A DNA stretch of 64,000 nucleotides from Pseudomonas sp. TTU2014-080ASC (GCF_001446935.1 NZ_LKKK01000011.1:558001-622000), one strand, 5' to 3'; counted from the first letter of the stretch, positions 43,892 to 54,082 are shown. Program-made: numbers and translations. The notes: generated by a model from the sequence alone, not told the origin.

Positions 43892-44644
43892 ATGAGCAAA
43901 ACGCCCATGACGCCTGCGGAATTTGAGCAGGCTCTGCGCGCCAAGGGCGCGTACTACCACATTCATCATCCGTTTCATCAGGCGATGTACAGCGGTAAGT
44001 CCACCCGTGAACAGATTCAGGGCTGGGTCGCCAACCGCTTTTATTACCAACTGAATATTCCGCTCAAAGACGCCGCGATCATGGCCAACTGTCCGGATCG
44101 GGATACCCGCCGCCAGTGGTTGCAGCGCATCCTTGATCACGACGGTAAAGAGGGCAATGAGGGCGGTATCGAAGCTTGGCTGCGTTTGGGTGAGGCGGTT
44201 GGCCTTAAGCGTGAGCAGATTCTGTCGCAGGAGATGGTACTGCCCGGCGTGCGCTTTGCAGTGGATGCTTACGTCAACTTTGCCCGCCGCGCCAGCTGGC
44301 AGGAAGCAGCGAGTAGCTCGCTGACTGAGCTGTTCGCCCCGCAGATTCACCAGTCGCGCCTGGACAGCTGGCCGCAGCATTACCCGTGGATTGAAGCCGA
44401 AGGCTATGCCTACTTCCGTTCGCGCCTGACTCAGGCCCGCCGCGATGTTGAGCACGGCTTGCGCATTACCCTTGAGCACTACAACACGTGGGAATCCCAG
44501 CAGCGCATGCTGGAGATTCTGCAGTTCAAGTTGGACATTCTGTGGAGCATGCTCGATGCCATGAGCATGGCCTACGAGCTGGAGCGCCCGCCGTATCACA
44601 CCGTTACCAATGAGCCTGTCTGGCACCGGGGAATTGCACTATGA
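43892..44644 (+). CDS. pqqC: PqqC, pyrroloquinoline-quinone synthase
   Basis: This 250-residue all-helical, cofactor-less oxidase catalyses the last step, ring closure and eight-electron oxidation of AHQQ to PQQ. It contains [33 protein letters not shown] (active-site His and Tyr/Arg) and an [33 protein letters not shown] block. AAGGAG precedes the ATG. It overlaps pqqD by ATGA. Confidence 0.97.
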   Translation: MSKTPMTPAEFEQALRAKGAYYHIHHPFHQAMYSGKSTREQIQGWVANRFYYQLNIPLKDAAIMANCPDRDTRRQWLQRILDHDGKEGNEGGIEAWLRLGEAVGLKREQILSQEMVLPGVRFAVDAYVNFARRASWQEAASSSLTELFAPQIHQSRLDSWPQHYPWIEAEGYAYFRSRLTQARRDVEHGLRITLEHYNTWESQQRMLEILQFKLDILWSMLDAMSMAYELERPPYHTVTNEPVWHRGIAL

Positions 44645-44919
44645 CTGCGCAGGTTTTACAGCAGGTGCCGAAGCTACGCCGGGGCTTTCGCTTTCAGTGG
44701 GAGCCGGCCCAGCAATGCCACGTGCTGCTGTACCCCGAAGGCATGATCAAGCTCAACGACAGCGCCGGGGAAATCCTCAAACAGATTGATGGCAGCACCT
44801 CTGTTGCAGAGATTATTGATCGTCTGCAAGGGCAGTTCCCGGATGTACCGGGCATCGACGAAGACATCCTCGCCTTTATGGAGGTCGCCAATGCTCAGTT
44901 CTGGATCGAGCTGCACTAA
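44641..44919 (+). CDS. pqqD: PqqD, PqqA-binding chaperone
   Basis: This 92-residue RiPP recognition element presents PqqA to PqqE. The motifs are [41 protein letters not shown] and [27 protein letters not shown]. Its ATG overlaps the pqqC stop (ATGA), and its last 29 bases overlap the pqqE start. Confidence 0.96.
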   Translation: MTAQVLQQVPKLRRGFRFQWEPAQQCHVLLYPEGMIKLNDSAGEILKQIDGSTSVAEIIDRLQGQFPDVPGIDEDILAFMEVANAQFWIELH

Positions 44920-46045
44920 GCCCGAGCACAAGCCGGGGCCGCCGATGTGGCTGCTGGCCGAGTTGACTTACCGCTGCCCGCTGCAGTGCCCGTATTGCTC
45001 CAACCCGCTGGATTTCGCCCAGCAGGGCAGCGAGCTAAGCACGGCCGAGTGGATTGAGGTGTTTCGTCAGGCGCGTGAGCTAGGTGCTGCGCAGCTGGGC
45101 TTTTCCGGCGGCGAGCCTTTGGTGCGGCAAGACCTGGCCGAGCTGATCAAGGCGGCTCGTGATCTGGGCTATTACACCAACCTGATCACCTCCGGCATCG
45201 GCCTGACCGAAGAGCGCATCGCCAGCTTTAGCGAAGCCGGGCTGGATCATATCCAGATCAGCTTTCAGGCCGCCGATGAGGAGGTGAATAACCTGCTGGC
45301 TGGCTCGAAGAAAGCCTTTGGGCAGAAGTTGGCCATGGCTCGTGCGGTGAAGAAGCACGGTTACCCGATGGTGCTGAACTTCGTCACCCACCGGCACAAC
45401 ATCGACAACATCGACCGGATCATCGAGCTGTGCCTAGAGCTGGAGGCGGATTTCGTCGAGTTGGCCACCTGTCAGTTCTACGGCTGGGCTGAACTCAACC
45501 GAGCCGGCCTGTTGCCGACCAAAACCCAGTTGGACCGAGCCGAGGCGATCACTCAGCAATGGCGGGAGAAGCTGGAAGCGCAGAAGCATCCGTGCAAGCT
45601 GATCTTTGTCACCCCGGATTATTACGAGGAACGCCCCAAGGCTTGCATGAATGGCTGGGGCAATCTGTTTCTCGATATCACCCCAGACGGCACCGCGTTG
45701 CCATGCCACAGCGCACGCCAGTTGCCGGTGCAGTTCCCCAATGTGCGGGAGCACAGCATTGCCCATATCTGGCAGGAGTCGTTCGGTTTTAATCGCTTTC
45801 GCGGCTATGACTGGATGCCTGAACCGTGCCGTTCGTGTGATGAAAAGGAACGGGATTTCGGTGGCTGCCGTTGTCAGGCATTTATGCTGACCGGGGATGC
45901 CAGTAATGCCGATCCGGTGTGCAGCAAGTCGGCACATCACGACATCATCCTTCAGGCGCGGCGTGAGGCCGAAGAGGCTCCCGGTTCATTGCAGAGTCTG
46001 CAATTCCGTAACGAGAAAGCATCGAAGCTGATCTGTAAGGCATGA
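44891..46045 (+). CDS. pqqE: PqqE, radical SAM enzyme crosslinking PqqA
   Basis: This 384-residue radical SAM enzyme joins Glu and Tyr of PqqA. C29, C33 and C36 (CPLQCPYC) bind the radical SAM cluster. The C-terminal SPASM-type cysteines ([37 protein letters not shown]) bind auxiliary clusters. The ATG at 44891 lies inside pqqD in another frame. The longer frame further left is not family-like. Its stop overlaps the S9 peptidase start by ATGA. Confidence 0.96.
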   Translation: MLSSGSSCTKPEHKPGPPMWLLAELTYRCPLQCPYCSNPLDFAQQGSELSTAEWIEVFRQARELGAAQLGFSGGEPLVRQDLAELIKAARDLGYYTNLITSGIGLTEERIASFSEAGLDHIQISFQAADEEVNNLLAGSKKAFGQKLAMARAVKKHGYPMVLNFVTHRHNIDNIDRIIELCLELEADFVELATCQFYGWAELNRAGLLPTKTQLDRAEAITQQWREKLEAQKHPCKLIFVTPDYYEERPKACMNGWGNLFLDITPDGTALPCHSARQLPVQFPNVREHSIAHIWQESFGFNRFRGYDWMPEPCRSCDEKERDFGGCRCQAFMLTGDASNADPVCSKSAHHDIILQARREAEEAPGSLQSLQFRNEKASKLICKA

Positions 46046-47922
46046 CAGCAGGTAAGAAGCAGACTGCGCCATACGGCCATTGGCTAAGCGACTGGAGCAG
46101 TGCCGATGCAGCCAGCGCCAGCCGCGATTTTGCCGAGCTGCGGGCGGGGTTGGGCGGGCTGGTGTGGTCGTTGTTTGATCCGGCAGACGCCAGCACCCGG
46201 CTTTGGCACTGGACGCCGCAACAGTTGGTTTGTCTGACGCCTGATCCATACTCGGTGCGCAGTCGTGTTTACGAATATGGTGGCGGCGCGTTTTGCCTGG
46301 CTGATGATGGTCTGGCCTGGGTGTGTGAGGCCGACCAGCAAATCTACTGGCAGAGCATGGATGGGGCCATCTGCCCGCTGACACAGCGTCCTGCGTGCCG
46401 CTATGGTGATCTGGTTTATGACCCGTTTCGCCGGGCCGTTCTGGCTGTTGAGGAATCCCGCGAAGACGACGCGGTGATCCATCGGCTGGTTGCCATCAGC
46501 CGCATTGATTGCCAGCGTGCTGTAGTGGCACAAGGCGCGGATTTCTATGCGGCACCGACCTTGAGTGGTGATGGTCAGCGTTTGGCCTGGATCGAGTGGT
46601 GCCGGCCTTATCAGCCATGGTTAGCGACACGTTTGTACGTTGCTCAGTGGCAGGCTGAAGGCTGCTGGGCAGCGCCAGTGCTGGTGGCCGGGAAGGGTGA
46701 TGATGAGTCGATCCAGCAACCTGCATTTGATGCACAGCAGCGGATGCTGGCGCTCAGCGACAAGAACGGTTACTGGCAGCCATGGCGCGAGACTCAGGCC
46801 GGCAGCAATGTGCTGGAACCATTGAACAGCCGGGCGACGGATCATGCAGGTGCGCCATGGCAATTGGGGGCGCGCAACTATCAGGTACTCGAGCGTAGCC
46901 TACTGCTCAGTGGCTTTGATGCAGGTTTTCTCTGGCTAGCAGAGCGTGAGCCGGAGAGTGGGCGTGAGCACCGGCTGGCCAATGAATACAGCCGTTTTCG
47001 TCAGTTGGCAGCAGACGACCGATATTTCTATGCGATAGCTGCCAGCCCTACAACGGGTAGCGAAGTGCTGGCGATTGACCGAGCTAGCCATGAGGTAAAG
47101 GTGTTGGCTTCAGTCGGTTGCAATCTACCGGCCGAAGAAGTCTCGCAACCGCAGCGCATGCTGTACTTGAGCGGAACGGGTGAGAGCAGCCACGGTTTTT
47201 TCTATGCGCCGAATAACAGTGGCTACCAAGCGCCGGAAGGGGAAAGGCCTCCGCTGGTGATCTTCCTCCATGGCGGGCCAACCTCAGCCTGTTATCCGGT
47301 GTTTGATCCGCGTATTCAGTTCTGGACCCAGCGTGGCTTTGCGGTGGCGGACATCAACTATCGCGGCAGCAGTGGCTTTGGCCGGGCATACCGGCTGCGT
47401 CTGCAAGGCTGCTGGGGACAAGTGGATGTTGAAGACGCACAAGCTGCTGTCCGCCATTTGGCACAGGCCGGGCTGATCGATCCGCAGCGGGCGTTTATCC
47501 GCGGTGGTAGTGCAGGTGGCTACACAGCGCTATGCGCGTTGGCATTTACCGAGGCGTTTTGTGGTGGCGCGAGCTTGTATGGCGTCAGTGACCCGTTGAG
47601 TCTGCGGCGGGTGACGCACAAATTCGAGGCAGACTATCTGGACTGGCTGATCGGTGACCCTGAACGTGATGCTGCACGTTATCAGGCTCGCACTCCGCTG
47701 CTGCATGCGGCGTCTATTTCTGTCCCGGTGATTTTCTTTCAGGGCGCGCTGGATGCGGTGGTGCTACCTGAGCAGACTGCGCAGATGGTCACTGAGCTGA
47801 AACGCCAAGGCGTGGAAGTGGCCTGCCATGTTTATGCTCAGGAGCGACATGGGTTTCGTCAGGCAGAAAACCTTGCAGCGGCACTCGCGGCCGAGTTGGC
47901 CTTCTACCAGCGTCTGTTATGA
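46042..47922 (+). CDS. S9-family (prolyl-oligopeptidase) peptidase of the pqq operon
   Basis: This 626-residue protein has an N-terminal beta-propeller (about 1-370) and a C-terminal alpha/beta hydrolase domain. [42 protein letters not shown] is typical, the serine lies in [12 protein letters not shown], and the histidine is in ERHGFR near the end. No signal peptide, so cytoplasmic. Coupled to pqqE by ATGA. Pseudomonas pqq operons end in a gene like this (called pqqH or pqqM), thought to trim PqqA or its crosslinked product, but this is not firmly shown. Confidence 0.88.
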   Translation: MTAGKKQTAPYGHWLSDWSSADAASASRDFAELRAGLGGLVWSLFDPADASTRLWHWTPQQLVCLTPDPYSVRSRVYEYGGGAFCLADDGLAWVCEADQQIYWQSMDGAICPLTQRPACRYGDLVYDPFRRAVLAVEESREDDAVIHRLVAISRIDCQRAVVAQGADFYAAPTLSGDGQRLAWIEWCRPYQPWLATRLYVAQWQAEGCWAAPVLVAGKGDDESIQQPAFDAQQRMLALSDKNGYWQPWRETQAGSNVLEPLNSRATDHAGAPWQLGARNYQVLERSLLLSGFDAGFLWLAEREPESGREHRLANEYSRFRQLAADDRYFYAIAASPTTGSEVLAIDRASHEVKVLASVGCNLPAEEVSQPQRMLYLSGTGESSHGFFYAPNNSGYQAPEGERPPLVIFLHGGPTSACYPVFDPRIQFWTQRGFAVADINYRGSSGFGRAYRLRLQGCWGQVDVEDAQAAVRHLAQAGLIDPQRAFIRGGSAGGYTALCALAFTEAFCGGASLYGVSDPLSLRRVTHKFEADYLDWLIGDPERDAARYQARTPLLHAASISVPVIFFQGALDAVVLPEQTAQMVTELKRQGVEVACHVYAQERHGFRQAENLAAALAAELAFYQRLL

Positions 47923-47955
47923 GCTTTTAAAGGTGCAAATCGTCAGGCACTGGCC

Positions 47956-47971
47956 TTATGCAATTGCATAA
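47956..47971. promoter_or_regulatory. 16-bp perfect palindrome TTATGCAATTGCATAA
   Basis: It lies 60 bases upstream of the Fe-ADH gene, in the 108-bp gap after the S9 peptidase gene. It is a possible operator. No regulator can be assigned. Confidence 0.45.
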
Positions 47972-48030
47972 AGTTACAAATTGAGTAGGCTTGCGGCACT
48001 TAATACATAACAACAAAAATAGGCCGTAGT

Positions 48031-49194
48031 ATGAGCCAGCACCTCACCTCGTTACGCAAATTCGTATCGCCTGAAATTATTTTTGGCGCAGGATGCCGCC
48101 ACAACGTCGCCAATTACGTCAGTAATTTTGGTGCACGTAAGGTACTGTTGGTATCTGATCCTGGCGTAGTCGCAGCTGGTTGGGTCGCTGATATCGAAGC
48201 CAGCCTGCAAGCGCAGGGCATCGAATACTGTCTCTATACAGAAGTTTCCCCAAACCCCCGCGTTGAAGAGGTTATGCATGGCGCTGAGCTCTATCGCGCC
48301 AATAACTGCAATGGCATTGTCGCCATTGGCGGGGGCAGTCCAATGGACTGTGCCAAAGGCATCGGCATCGTCGTTGCCCACGGGCGCAGTATTCTTGAGT
48401 TTGAAGGGGTGGACACGATCCGCGTGCCCAGTCCGCCGCTGATCCTGATCCCGACCACCGCCGGTACTTCTGCAGATGTGTCGCAGTTTGTGATCATCTC
48501 TAATCAGCAAGAGCGCATGAAGTTCTCTATCGTCAGCAAGGCCGTGGTGCCGGACGTCTCGCTGATCGACCCGGAAACCACCCTGAGCATGGACCCGTTT
48601 CTCTCTGCCTGTACCGGCATTGACGCACTGGTCCACGCTATTGAAGCATTCGTTTCCACCGGCAGCGGTCCGCTGACGGATACCCATGCGCTCGAAGCTA
48701 TGCGCCTGATCAACGGCAATTTGGTGCAGATGATCGCCAATCCTCACGATATTGCGCTGCGTGAAAAGATCATGCTCGGCAGCATGCAGGCTGGTCTGGC
48801 ATTTTCCAACGCGATTCTCGGGGCTGTGCATGCGATGTCACATAGCCTCGGCGGCTTCCTCGATTTACCCCATGGCATGTGCAACGCGGCGTTGGTTGAG
48901 CATGTGGTGGCATTCAACTACAGCGCTGCGCCTGAGCGCTTCCGCATGGTTGCTGAAACCCTGGGCATCGATGGTCGTGGGCTTAATCACAACGAAATCC
49001 GCCAGCGTCTTGTCCAGCACCTGATTGATTTCAAACACTCAGTCGGCTTCAACGAAACGCTCAAGTTGCATGGCGTTTCCATGTCGGACATTCCGTTCCT
49101 GTCGCGTCATGCCATGGAAGATCCGTGCATTTTGACTAACCCCCGTGAGTCAACTCAAAAGGACGTTGAGGTCGTGTATGCCGAGGCACTCTGA
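48031..49194 (+). CDS. ercA: Iron-containing alcohol dehydrogenase, ErcA-like
   Basis: This 387-residue type III alcohol dehydrogenase has an NAD site (VAIGGGSPMDCAKG) and metal ligands in TTAGTSADVSQF and HAMSHSLGGFLDLPHGMCNA (about 263-282). As I recall, the gene beside the pqq operon in Pseudomonas (ErcA) acts in ethanol-dependent signalling rather than bulk catabolism. It overlaps the following sensor-kinase gene by 17 bases, which supports a joint regulatory role. The Shine-Dalgarno is weak (TAGG). Confidence 0.9.
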   Translation: MSQHLTSLRKFVSPEIIFGAGCRHNVANYVSNFGARKVLLVSDPGVVAAGWVADIEASLQAQGIEYCLYTEVSPNPRVEEVMHGAELYRANNCNGIVAIGGGSPMDCAKGIGIVVAHGRSILEFEGVDTIRVPSPPLILIPTTAGTSADVSQFVIISNQQERMKFSIVSKAVVPDVSLIDPETTLSMDPFLSACTGIDALVHAIEAFVSTGSGPLTDTHALEAMRLINGNLVQMIANPHDIALREKIMLGSMQAGLAFSNAILGAVHAMSHSLGGFLDLPHGMCNAALVEHVVAFNYSAAPERFRMVAETLGIDGRGLNHNEIRQRLVQHLIDFKHSVGFNETLKLHGVSMSDIPFLSRHAMEDPCILTNPRESTQKDVEVVYAEAL

Positions 49195-50929
49195 CCCCTC
49201 AAACACCAGGCAGAACGAAGCGCTGGCCGGTTTGCTCGGCCTGAGTAGCAACTCCTCACGCAAGAGTCATTACCCCGAGTTGCTGGCACGTCTGGGAGAG
49301 TTGGAAACAGAGCGTAACCGCTACAAATGGCTGTTCGAGCATGCTGTACATGGCATTTTTCAGGCCAATTTGCAGGATGGTCTGCTGGCTGCAAACCCAG
49401 CGCTGGCGCGTATGCTTGGCTACGAAGACCCGCAAGAGGTGCTGTGGTCCATGAGCGGGCTGGCAAAGTACTTGTTCGTCGGCGGCGCGCGGGAGCTGAA
49501 AAGCATCCGCGACATATTGCTGCGTGAGCCTGGCCTGTTTGGATACGAGACCCAGCTGCGCCGGCGTGATGGCAGCGTCATCGATGTGCTGATGAACCTG
49601 CTGATCAAGCCTGATGAAGGCGGTGTGCTCGAAGGCTTTGTCGCCGATATTACCGAGCGTAAGCAGGCCCAGCAGCGCTTGCAGCAGCTAAATGACGAGC
49701 TTGAGCAGCGAGTTGCAGTCCGTACCCGAGAGCTGGAGGAGGCGAACCGCAACCTGCTCCAGCAGATTGTCGAGCGCAAGCAGATTGAAAAGGCCCTGCG
49801 GGTGGCCCGAGACGCAGCTGAAGAAGCCAATAACAGCAAAGACAAGTATCTGGCTGCCGCCAGTCATGACCTGCTGCAACCGCTCAATGCGGCCCGCTTG
49901 CTGATCTCCACGTTGCGCGAGCGTGATCTTCCTGCAAGTGAAAAGAATCTGGTTGAGCGCAGTCATCAGGCCCTTGAAGGGGCTGAAGATCTGTTGACGG
50001 ATTTGCTGGAAATTTCCCGCCTCGATCAGTCCGCAATCAAGGCCGATATCGATACTTACAGCCTGAATGAGGTATTGGCACCGCTAGCCTCGGAGTTTCA
50101 GCCTGTGGCCGAGGCTGCGGGACTGAATTTGCGTGTGCGCAGTAGCAAACTGTATATCCGCACTGATCTGCGTCTGCTCACCCGTATTCTGCGCAACTTC
50201 CTCAGCAATGCCTGCCGCTACACGGATGCCGGCGGTATCGTTCTCGGTACGCGAAAGCGTGGGGAGTTTGTTGAGTTGCAGGTTTGGGACAGCGGCCGCG
50301 GTATCCCGGAGGATCAGCTCGATGCTGTTTTCCTGGAGTTCAGCCAGCTCAATGTGGAGCGGGCATCTGATCGCAAAGGCGTGGGCCTGGGGCTGGCCAT
50401 TGTCGATCGCATCGCGCGGATTTTGCAGTGCCCGATCACTGTGCGTTCGCAGGTGGGCAGAGGCTCAATTTTCAGTATTCGGGTGCCGCTGGCTAAGGTC
50501 GTTCGCGTCCAGAACACTGCCGCCGTTCGTGCTCCTCTGCCGACTCTTGGTGATCCGCTGCCTGGCCGGCGTTTGCTGGTGCTGGATAACGAGCAAAGCA
50601 TTTTGCACAGCATGACTGCGTTGTTGGAGCAATGGGGCTGCAAAGTGCTGACCGCGACTGATCTGGCCGGGGCACTGGACGTGCTAAACGGACAGGCCCC
50701 AGAGTTGATATTGGCTGACTATCATCTGGATCAGGGCGTTCTGGGCTGCGATGTCATCCATCACTTGAGAGACCATTTCGCCCGTGAAATTCCCGGTGCG
50801 ATGATCACCGCTGACCGCAGTGATCAATGCCGGCGAATTTTGCAGAGCATGGGTTTGCCACTGCTCAACAAACCGGTCAAACCGGGCAAGCTGAGAGCGG
50901 TACTGACGCAGTTGTTGCAGGATACTTAG
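49178..50929 (+). CDS. PAS hybrid histidine kinase, ErcS'-like
   Basis: This 583-residue cytoplasmic kinase has no membrane segment. It has a PAS domain (about 45-160), a coiled coil (about 165-215), HisKA (H230 in AAASHDLLQPLNAARLL), HATPase_c (NFLSNACRYTD, DSGRGIP, GVGLGLAI) and a C-terminal receiver (LILADYHLDQ). The position after ercA and the lack of a transmembrane domain fit ErcS' of the ethanol-oxidation regulatory network. The ATG at 49178 has TGAGGT and overlaps the ercA end. A partner LuxR-type regulator is not in the window. Confidence 0.9.
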   Translation: MPRHSDPSNTRQNEALAGLLGLSSNSSRKSHYPELLARLGELETERNRYKWLFEHAVHGIFQANLQDGLLAANPALARMLGYEDPQEVLWSMSGLAKYLFVGGARELKSIRDILLREPGLFGYETQLRRRDGSVIDVLMNLLIKPDEGGVLEGFVADITERKQAQQRLQQLNDELEQRVAVRTRELEEANRNLLQQIVERKQIEKALRVARDAAEEANNSKDKYLAAASHDLLQPLNAARLLISTLRERDLPASEKNLVERSHQALEGAEDLLTDLLEISRLDQSAIKADIDTYSLNEVLAPLASEFQPVAEAAGLNLRVRSSKLYIRTDLRLLTRILRNFLSNACRYTDAGGIVLGTRKRGEFVELQVWDSGRGIPEDQLDAVFLEFSQLNVERASDRKGVGLGLAIVDRIARILQCPITVRSQVGRGSIFSIRVPLAKVVRVQNTAAVRAPLPTLGDPLPGRRLLVLDNEQSILHSMTALLEQWGCKVLTATDLAGALDVLNGQAPELILADYHLDQGVLGCDVIHHLRDHFAREIPGAMITADRSDQCRRILQSMGLPLLNKPVKPGKLRAVLTQLLQDT

Positions 50930-51217
50930 CTGTCACAGGTTGTTTAATATGCGTGGCTAATTAATTATATTTAAAGCCGTTTTCTTTTTTAATGGCTTTT
51001 GTACGGGCTCGTATTTGTTCTAATTTTCATCCGTAAGAAAATCCTCATTCAGCTTGGCTCTTGCCTTGGTGACCATTGTGCTGCTTCGTTTTTTAATTAA
51101 TAAGCGAACGCAGGCTGAAATATAAAACTAAAAATCATATTTAGCTGCGGTGATTTAAGTTTCAGCAAACCGAAGCTTGGCACTGCACAATGGTTGCAAT
51201 TTAAACGAGGAGAGTTT
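50930..51217. other. AT-rich intergenic region with terminator-like hairpin
   Basis: This nearly 300-bp stretch is very AT-rich. AAAGCC (50973-50978) can pair with GGCTTT (50994-50999) and is followed by TGTAC, a weak terminator for the kinase gene. The rest (about 51080-51200) looks like a promoter region for the secreted protein. No ORF is seen. Confidence 0.5.
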
Positions 51218-52240
51218 GTGAAATTATCAATTGCCCAAATGCTGCTGCCAGGCCTGATGTTGCTGAGTCCTCTGAGTCATGCGGTAGTGGCTGGGGGTAT
51301 TGTCTCGCTTAGCCATCAATGGCCTAGCGGTGAGGCCTATAGAAAGATGACGTTCTATCAGCAAATTGGCAATGACGGCGGAGTTAAAGCTCATTACTTC
51401 TGGGCCAATCAGTTCCACTTCAAAGGTGGCGATGGCGGATATATCGGTTTGCAGAACCGGGGCAATGGTGTCCATGCTTTTAACTATTCAATCTGGAAGG
51501 CTAAAGGCTGGAAGGAGGGTAATTGCCGGCATTTCTCACATGAGGGATCAGGCGTTCAGTGTGATATCGAGTATCCATGGAGAGTCGGGCATGTATACAA
51601 GTTGCAAGTGGTTAAAGAAGGAAATTTAGTTAAGGGGCTCGTCAATGATCAGATGACAGGTCAAACGAAAGTAATAGGCATTATTGAACTACCGGAAACT
51701 TTCGGTGACCTTAATTCGTCATCAGGCTTTGTTGAAGAGTATTCTCAGGGGAATGGGCAGTTTTCTTCCTGCAGCGCTATCGAGGCGCAAAGCTCAACAT
51801 TCTTCAACCCTGCAGCCGGGGATGGGGTAAGGGCTAAGCAGAGCATTAAGACTTACGGTAACTGCGATGACAACTTTGTGGTCCAGGCTGCCTGTAACAA
51901 GAATGCCTGTATTAACAGCATCAATAATTTGGGAACCGTCGCTTCACTTGAGGTGAAACGAGTACATGTTGTTCATAACACGGATCTCGGGGCTCAGGTC
52001 ATCACCAATAGCCTGAGTGACACCCACGAGGTTGTGGTCCGCCTGGGCAAATCCAGTTGGGCTCCGAACATCCATTTCCCCAGCCCTGCGCAGCATAAAT
52101 GGAAGTCGATTTTTGTTGATCATCGCGCCAGTAACGAGTCCTTACTCCACGTAAATGGCTCTGTGCTCAGCGTCAATAAGGGCCAGCAGCTGAGCTACAT
52201 CTCCGATGGCAAGGTGTGGAAAGCCGTAGAGCCGCAATAG
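51218..52240 (+). CDS. Secreted protein of unknown function (DUF3472-like region)
   Basis: This 340-residue protein has a GTG start at 51218 (AACGAGGAGAG upstream) and a signal peptide (VKLSIAQMLLPGLMLLSPLSHAV). The central part (YFWANQFHFKGGDGGYIGLQNRGNGVHAFNYSIW, about 60-95) resembles DUF3472-type beta domains, which are probably carbohydrate-binding. Cysteines are frequent from 100 to 230. It is AT-richer than its neighbours and preceded by AT-rich DNA, so it may have been acquired. I do not know its function. Confidence 0.65.
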   Translation: MKLSIAQMLLPGLMLLSPLSHAVVAGGIVSLSHQWPSGEAYRKMTFYQQIGNDGGVKAHYFWANQFHFKGGDGGYIGLQNRGNGVHAFNYSIWKAKGWKEGNCRHFSHEGSGVQCDIEYPWRVGHVYKLQVVKEGNLVKGLVNDQMTGQTKVIGIIELPETFGDLNSSSGFVEEYSQGNGQFSSCSAIEAQSSTFFNPAAGDGVRAKQSIKTYGNCDDNFVVQAACNKNACINSINNLGTVASLEVKRVHVVHNTDLGAQVITNSLSDTHEVVVRLGKSSWAPNIHFPSPAQHKWKSIFVDHRASNESLLHVNGSVLSVNKGQQLSYISDGKVWKAVEPQ

Positions 52241-52310
52241 TTTCAAACATGAACTTACGCCGGGCTGGTAAAGGGGCGGCCCGGCGTCTTTTTATGGATT
52301 CTACGATGAG

Positions 52311-52856
52311 TCAGCTGCGCTGGGCCGGGATGGCTTTCACTTCATCCAGCCATTGCTGATAAATCGCTGGCTGGTTGATATCCAGATTCATCTCCTCCAT
52401 CCGTTCCCTGTGCTGATCAATCTCCTTGACCATTTCGCTCAGAGCGCTGGAGTTGCCATCGAGCTGATGCATCTGAGTTACGCCCAAGTGGTAGAAACGC
52501 AACAGCTTCATTGCAGTTTCATTCCGCGCACCAACACCAGCTTTGACGTGGTGCATGACATTGGTAATGCGCATCAGGCTGCGTTTCAGGTTCCAGCCGT
52601 AGGCTGCCTCCGCCATGAAGGGTTGTTGCCACAGAACAATCCGTACAAAGGCGAAAGTGGCTGCAAGGGCTGCTAGTACCCCGCCCAAGTTCCAGCGAAA
52701 GTTGTCGCCGCCTTCGGTTCCGAAAAGCATCACGGCGCTGCTGGACAGCAGCATGGCCAGGGCAATAAAAATGACCGCAATCGTCAAGGTGCTGCGGCGT
52801 GTTTGCTGGCGATAGGTTTCAGGGCTGCGGGATTGAATCTGGAAAAGTGCGCTCAC
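52311..52856 (-). CDS. DUF3087-family membrane protein
   Basis: This 181-residue protein has two membrane helices (TIAVIFIALAMLLSSSAVMLF, about 22-42, and LGGVLAALAATFAFVRIVLW, about 53-72), followed by a soluble domain of about 110 residues. The start of DUF3087 proteins is FxIxSRxPETYRxQTRRST, which is present here. I chose the GTG at 52856; the TTG 15 codons upstream adds residues not typical of the family. The function of the family is not established. It is divergent from the periplasmic ClpP-like gene. Confidence 0.75.
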   Translation of the reverse strand: MSALFQIQSRSPETYRQQTRRSTLTIAVIFIALAMLLSSSAVMLFGTEGGDNFRWNLGGVLAALAATFAFVRIVLWQQPFMAEAAYGWNLKRSLMRITNVMHHVKAGVGARNETAMKLLRFYHLGVTQMHQLDGNSSALSEMVKEIDQHRERMEEMNLDINQPAIYQQWLDEVKAIPAQRS

Positions 52857-52983
52857 GGTGTTCTCACTTGAGCCGAAAAAGGCTGCGAGTTGATATTGCA
52901 AACAGTGCAGCAGATTATGCGTGATTACCGCGCTCGCGGTATCGTTGCCATCCTGCTGATTTGCTAAAGGATTTTACTGCCCT

Positions 52984-53580
52984 ATGCGTCGTCTGGTTCT
53001 ACAACTGTTGCTAGCGGTGGCTGTTGTTTGCGGTTCAAGTGGTGTGATGGCCAAAGTCGAAGTGCAGTCTGGCATGGATAAGACTCGGGGCATGATGCTG
53101 CTGGCCAAGGTGTCTGAGGACATCGCGCTGGGGGATTATGAAACCTTACTAAAGGGGATTCGCGAACATCCCGGAAAGTATCAGCGCAAAATCGCCATTC
53201 TCGACAGTATTGGCGGCAATGTCGCTGAAGCAATGAAGTTGGGACGGCTGCTGCGGGAAACCGGGTTCGAAACACTGGTGCCTTCAAATGCGGTCTGCCA
53301 GGGCAGCTGTGTTTACATCCTGGTTGCTGGGGTGAGTAAGCGTGTACGGGGGCATGTTGGGGTGCACAAACCTTACTATGCCGGCAGCGATTCGATTCAT
53401 TCTGTTAGCCGCAACGACGGCCCGCGTTACAGCCCAACCACTTACTTCCGTGAAATGGGCATGCCGATGGGCCTGCTTGAGCTGATGCTAAGTACCCAGC
53501 CCAGCCGTATGCGGGTACTGACACGGGATGAACTGGTCCGTTACAAGCTAAACCCGGCGAATACGCCTGCGCCCCGCTAG
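52984..53580 (+). CDS. Periplasmic ClpP/crotonase-like protein (COG3904 type)
   Basis: This 198-residue protein has a signal peptide (MRRLVLQLLLAVAVVCGSSGVMA-K) and a ClpP-like core: AILDSIGGNVAEAMKLGRLLRETGFETLVP, then CQGSCVYILVAGVSKRV and GHVGVHKPYY. Serine in QGSC and histidine in GVHKP sit where ClpP has its catalytic Ser and His. It may be a periplasmic serine protease, though the aspartate is not obvious. It is distinct from the cytoplasmic ClpP paralogue at 33289. Confidence 0.75.
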   Translation: MRRLVLQLLLAVAVVCGSSGVMAKVEVQSGMDKTRGMMLLAKVSEDIALGDYETLLKGIREHPGKYQRKIAILDSIGGNVAEAMKLGRLLRETGFETLVPSNAVCQGSCVYILVAGVSKRVRGHVGVHKPYYAGSDSIHSVSRNDGPRYSPTTYFREMGMPMGLLELMLSTQPSRMRVLTRDELVRYKLNPANTPAPR

Positions 53581-53596
53581 GCTCAGGCGTGATCGT

Positions 53597-54082
53597 TCAG
53601 GAGGCAATAAATTCGTCAATTTGGTTGATTGCGCTGGTTGCGCCTTCAACAACCCCCATATCCAGCACTTGCTGCAGGTCCGCTACGCTGGCATAGGTGC
53701 TGTGGAATGTCAGCACAGTCTGTGCGCCACGTTGCTCGAAGCTAAAACGGTTGGTGGAGACGGGCAGGGTTGAGACGGGATTGAGATTCTCGTCTGCAAA
53801 GCCGTCTATAAATGTAAAACTGTTGGGCTCGTCGACTTCGGTGATTTCCCAGTAGCCCGCGTGTCTGGCGCCTTCTTGCCCGGTCATGTAGTAGGTGACA
53901 CGGCCTCCGGGGCTCAAATCATGGTCTACAAACGTTGCCGGGTAGCTGGGTGGGCCCCAGATTTTTTCCAGCTGACGCGGGTCGGCATAGATTTGCCAAA
54001 GGCGTTCGCGTGGGGCTGCGAACTCGGCGATAAATGTCAGGGTGTGTGACTCGTTATCGTGGCTTACATGGGTGACTGGCAT
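53597..54082 (-). CDS. SRPBCC-domain protein (AHSA1-like)
   Basis: This 161-residue protein has an SRPBCC/AHSA1 helix-grip fold. FIAEFAAPRERLWQIYADPRQLEKIWGPPSYPATFVDHDLSPGGRVTYYMTG is the typical start, and a TFIDGFADE segment leads to a C-terminal helix (LQQVLDMGVVEGATSAINQIDEFIA). These proteins bind hydrophobic ligands. The role is unknown. It converges with the periplasmic ClpP-like gene, 16 bp away. Confidence 0.85.
   Translation of the reverse strand: MPVTHVSHDNESHTLTFIAEFAAPRERLWQIYADPRQLEKIWGPPSYPATFVDHDLSPGGRVTYYMTGQEGARHAGYWEITEVDEPNSFTFIDGFADENLNPVSTLPVSTNRFSFEQRGAQTVLTFHSTYASVADLQQVLDMGVVEGATSAINQIDEFIAS

Noticed and set aside
43475..44626. 383-codon minus-strand frame across pqqB/pqqC
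   Set aside because: Overlaps two unmistakable pqq genes and has no recognisable domain.
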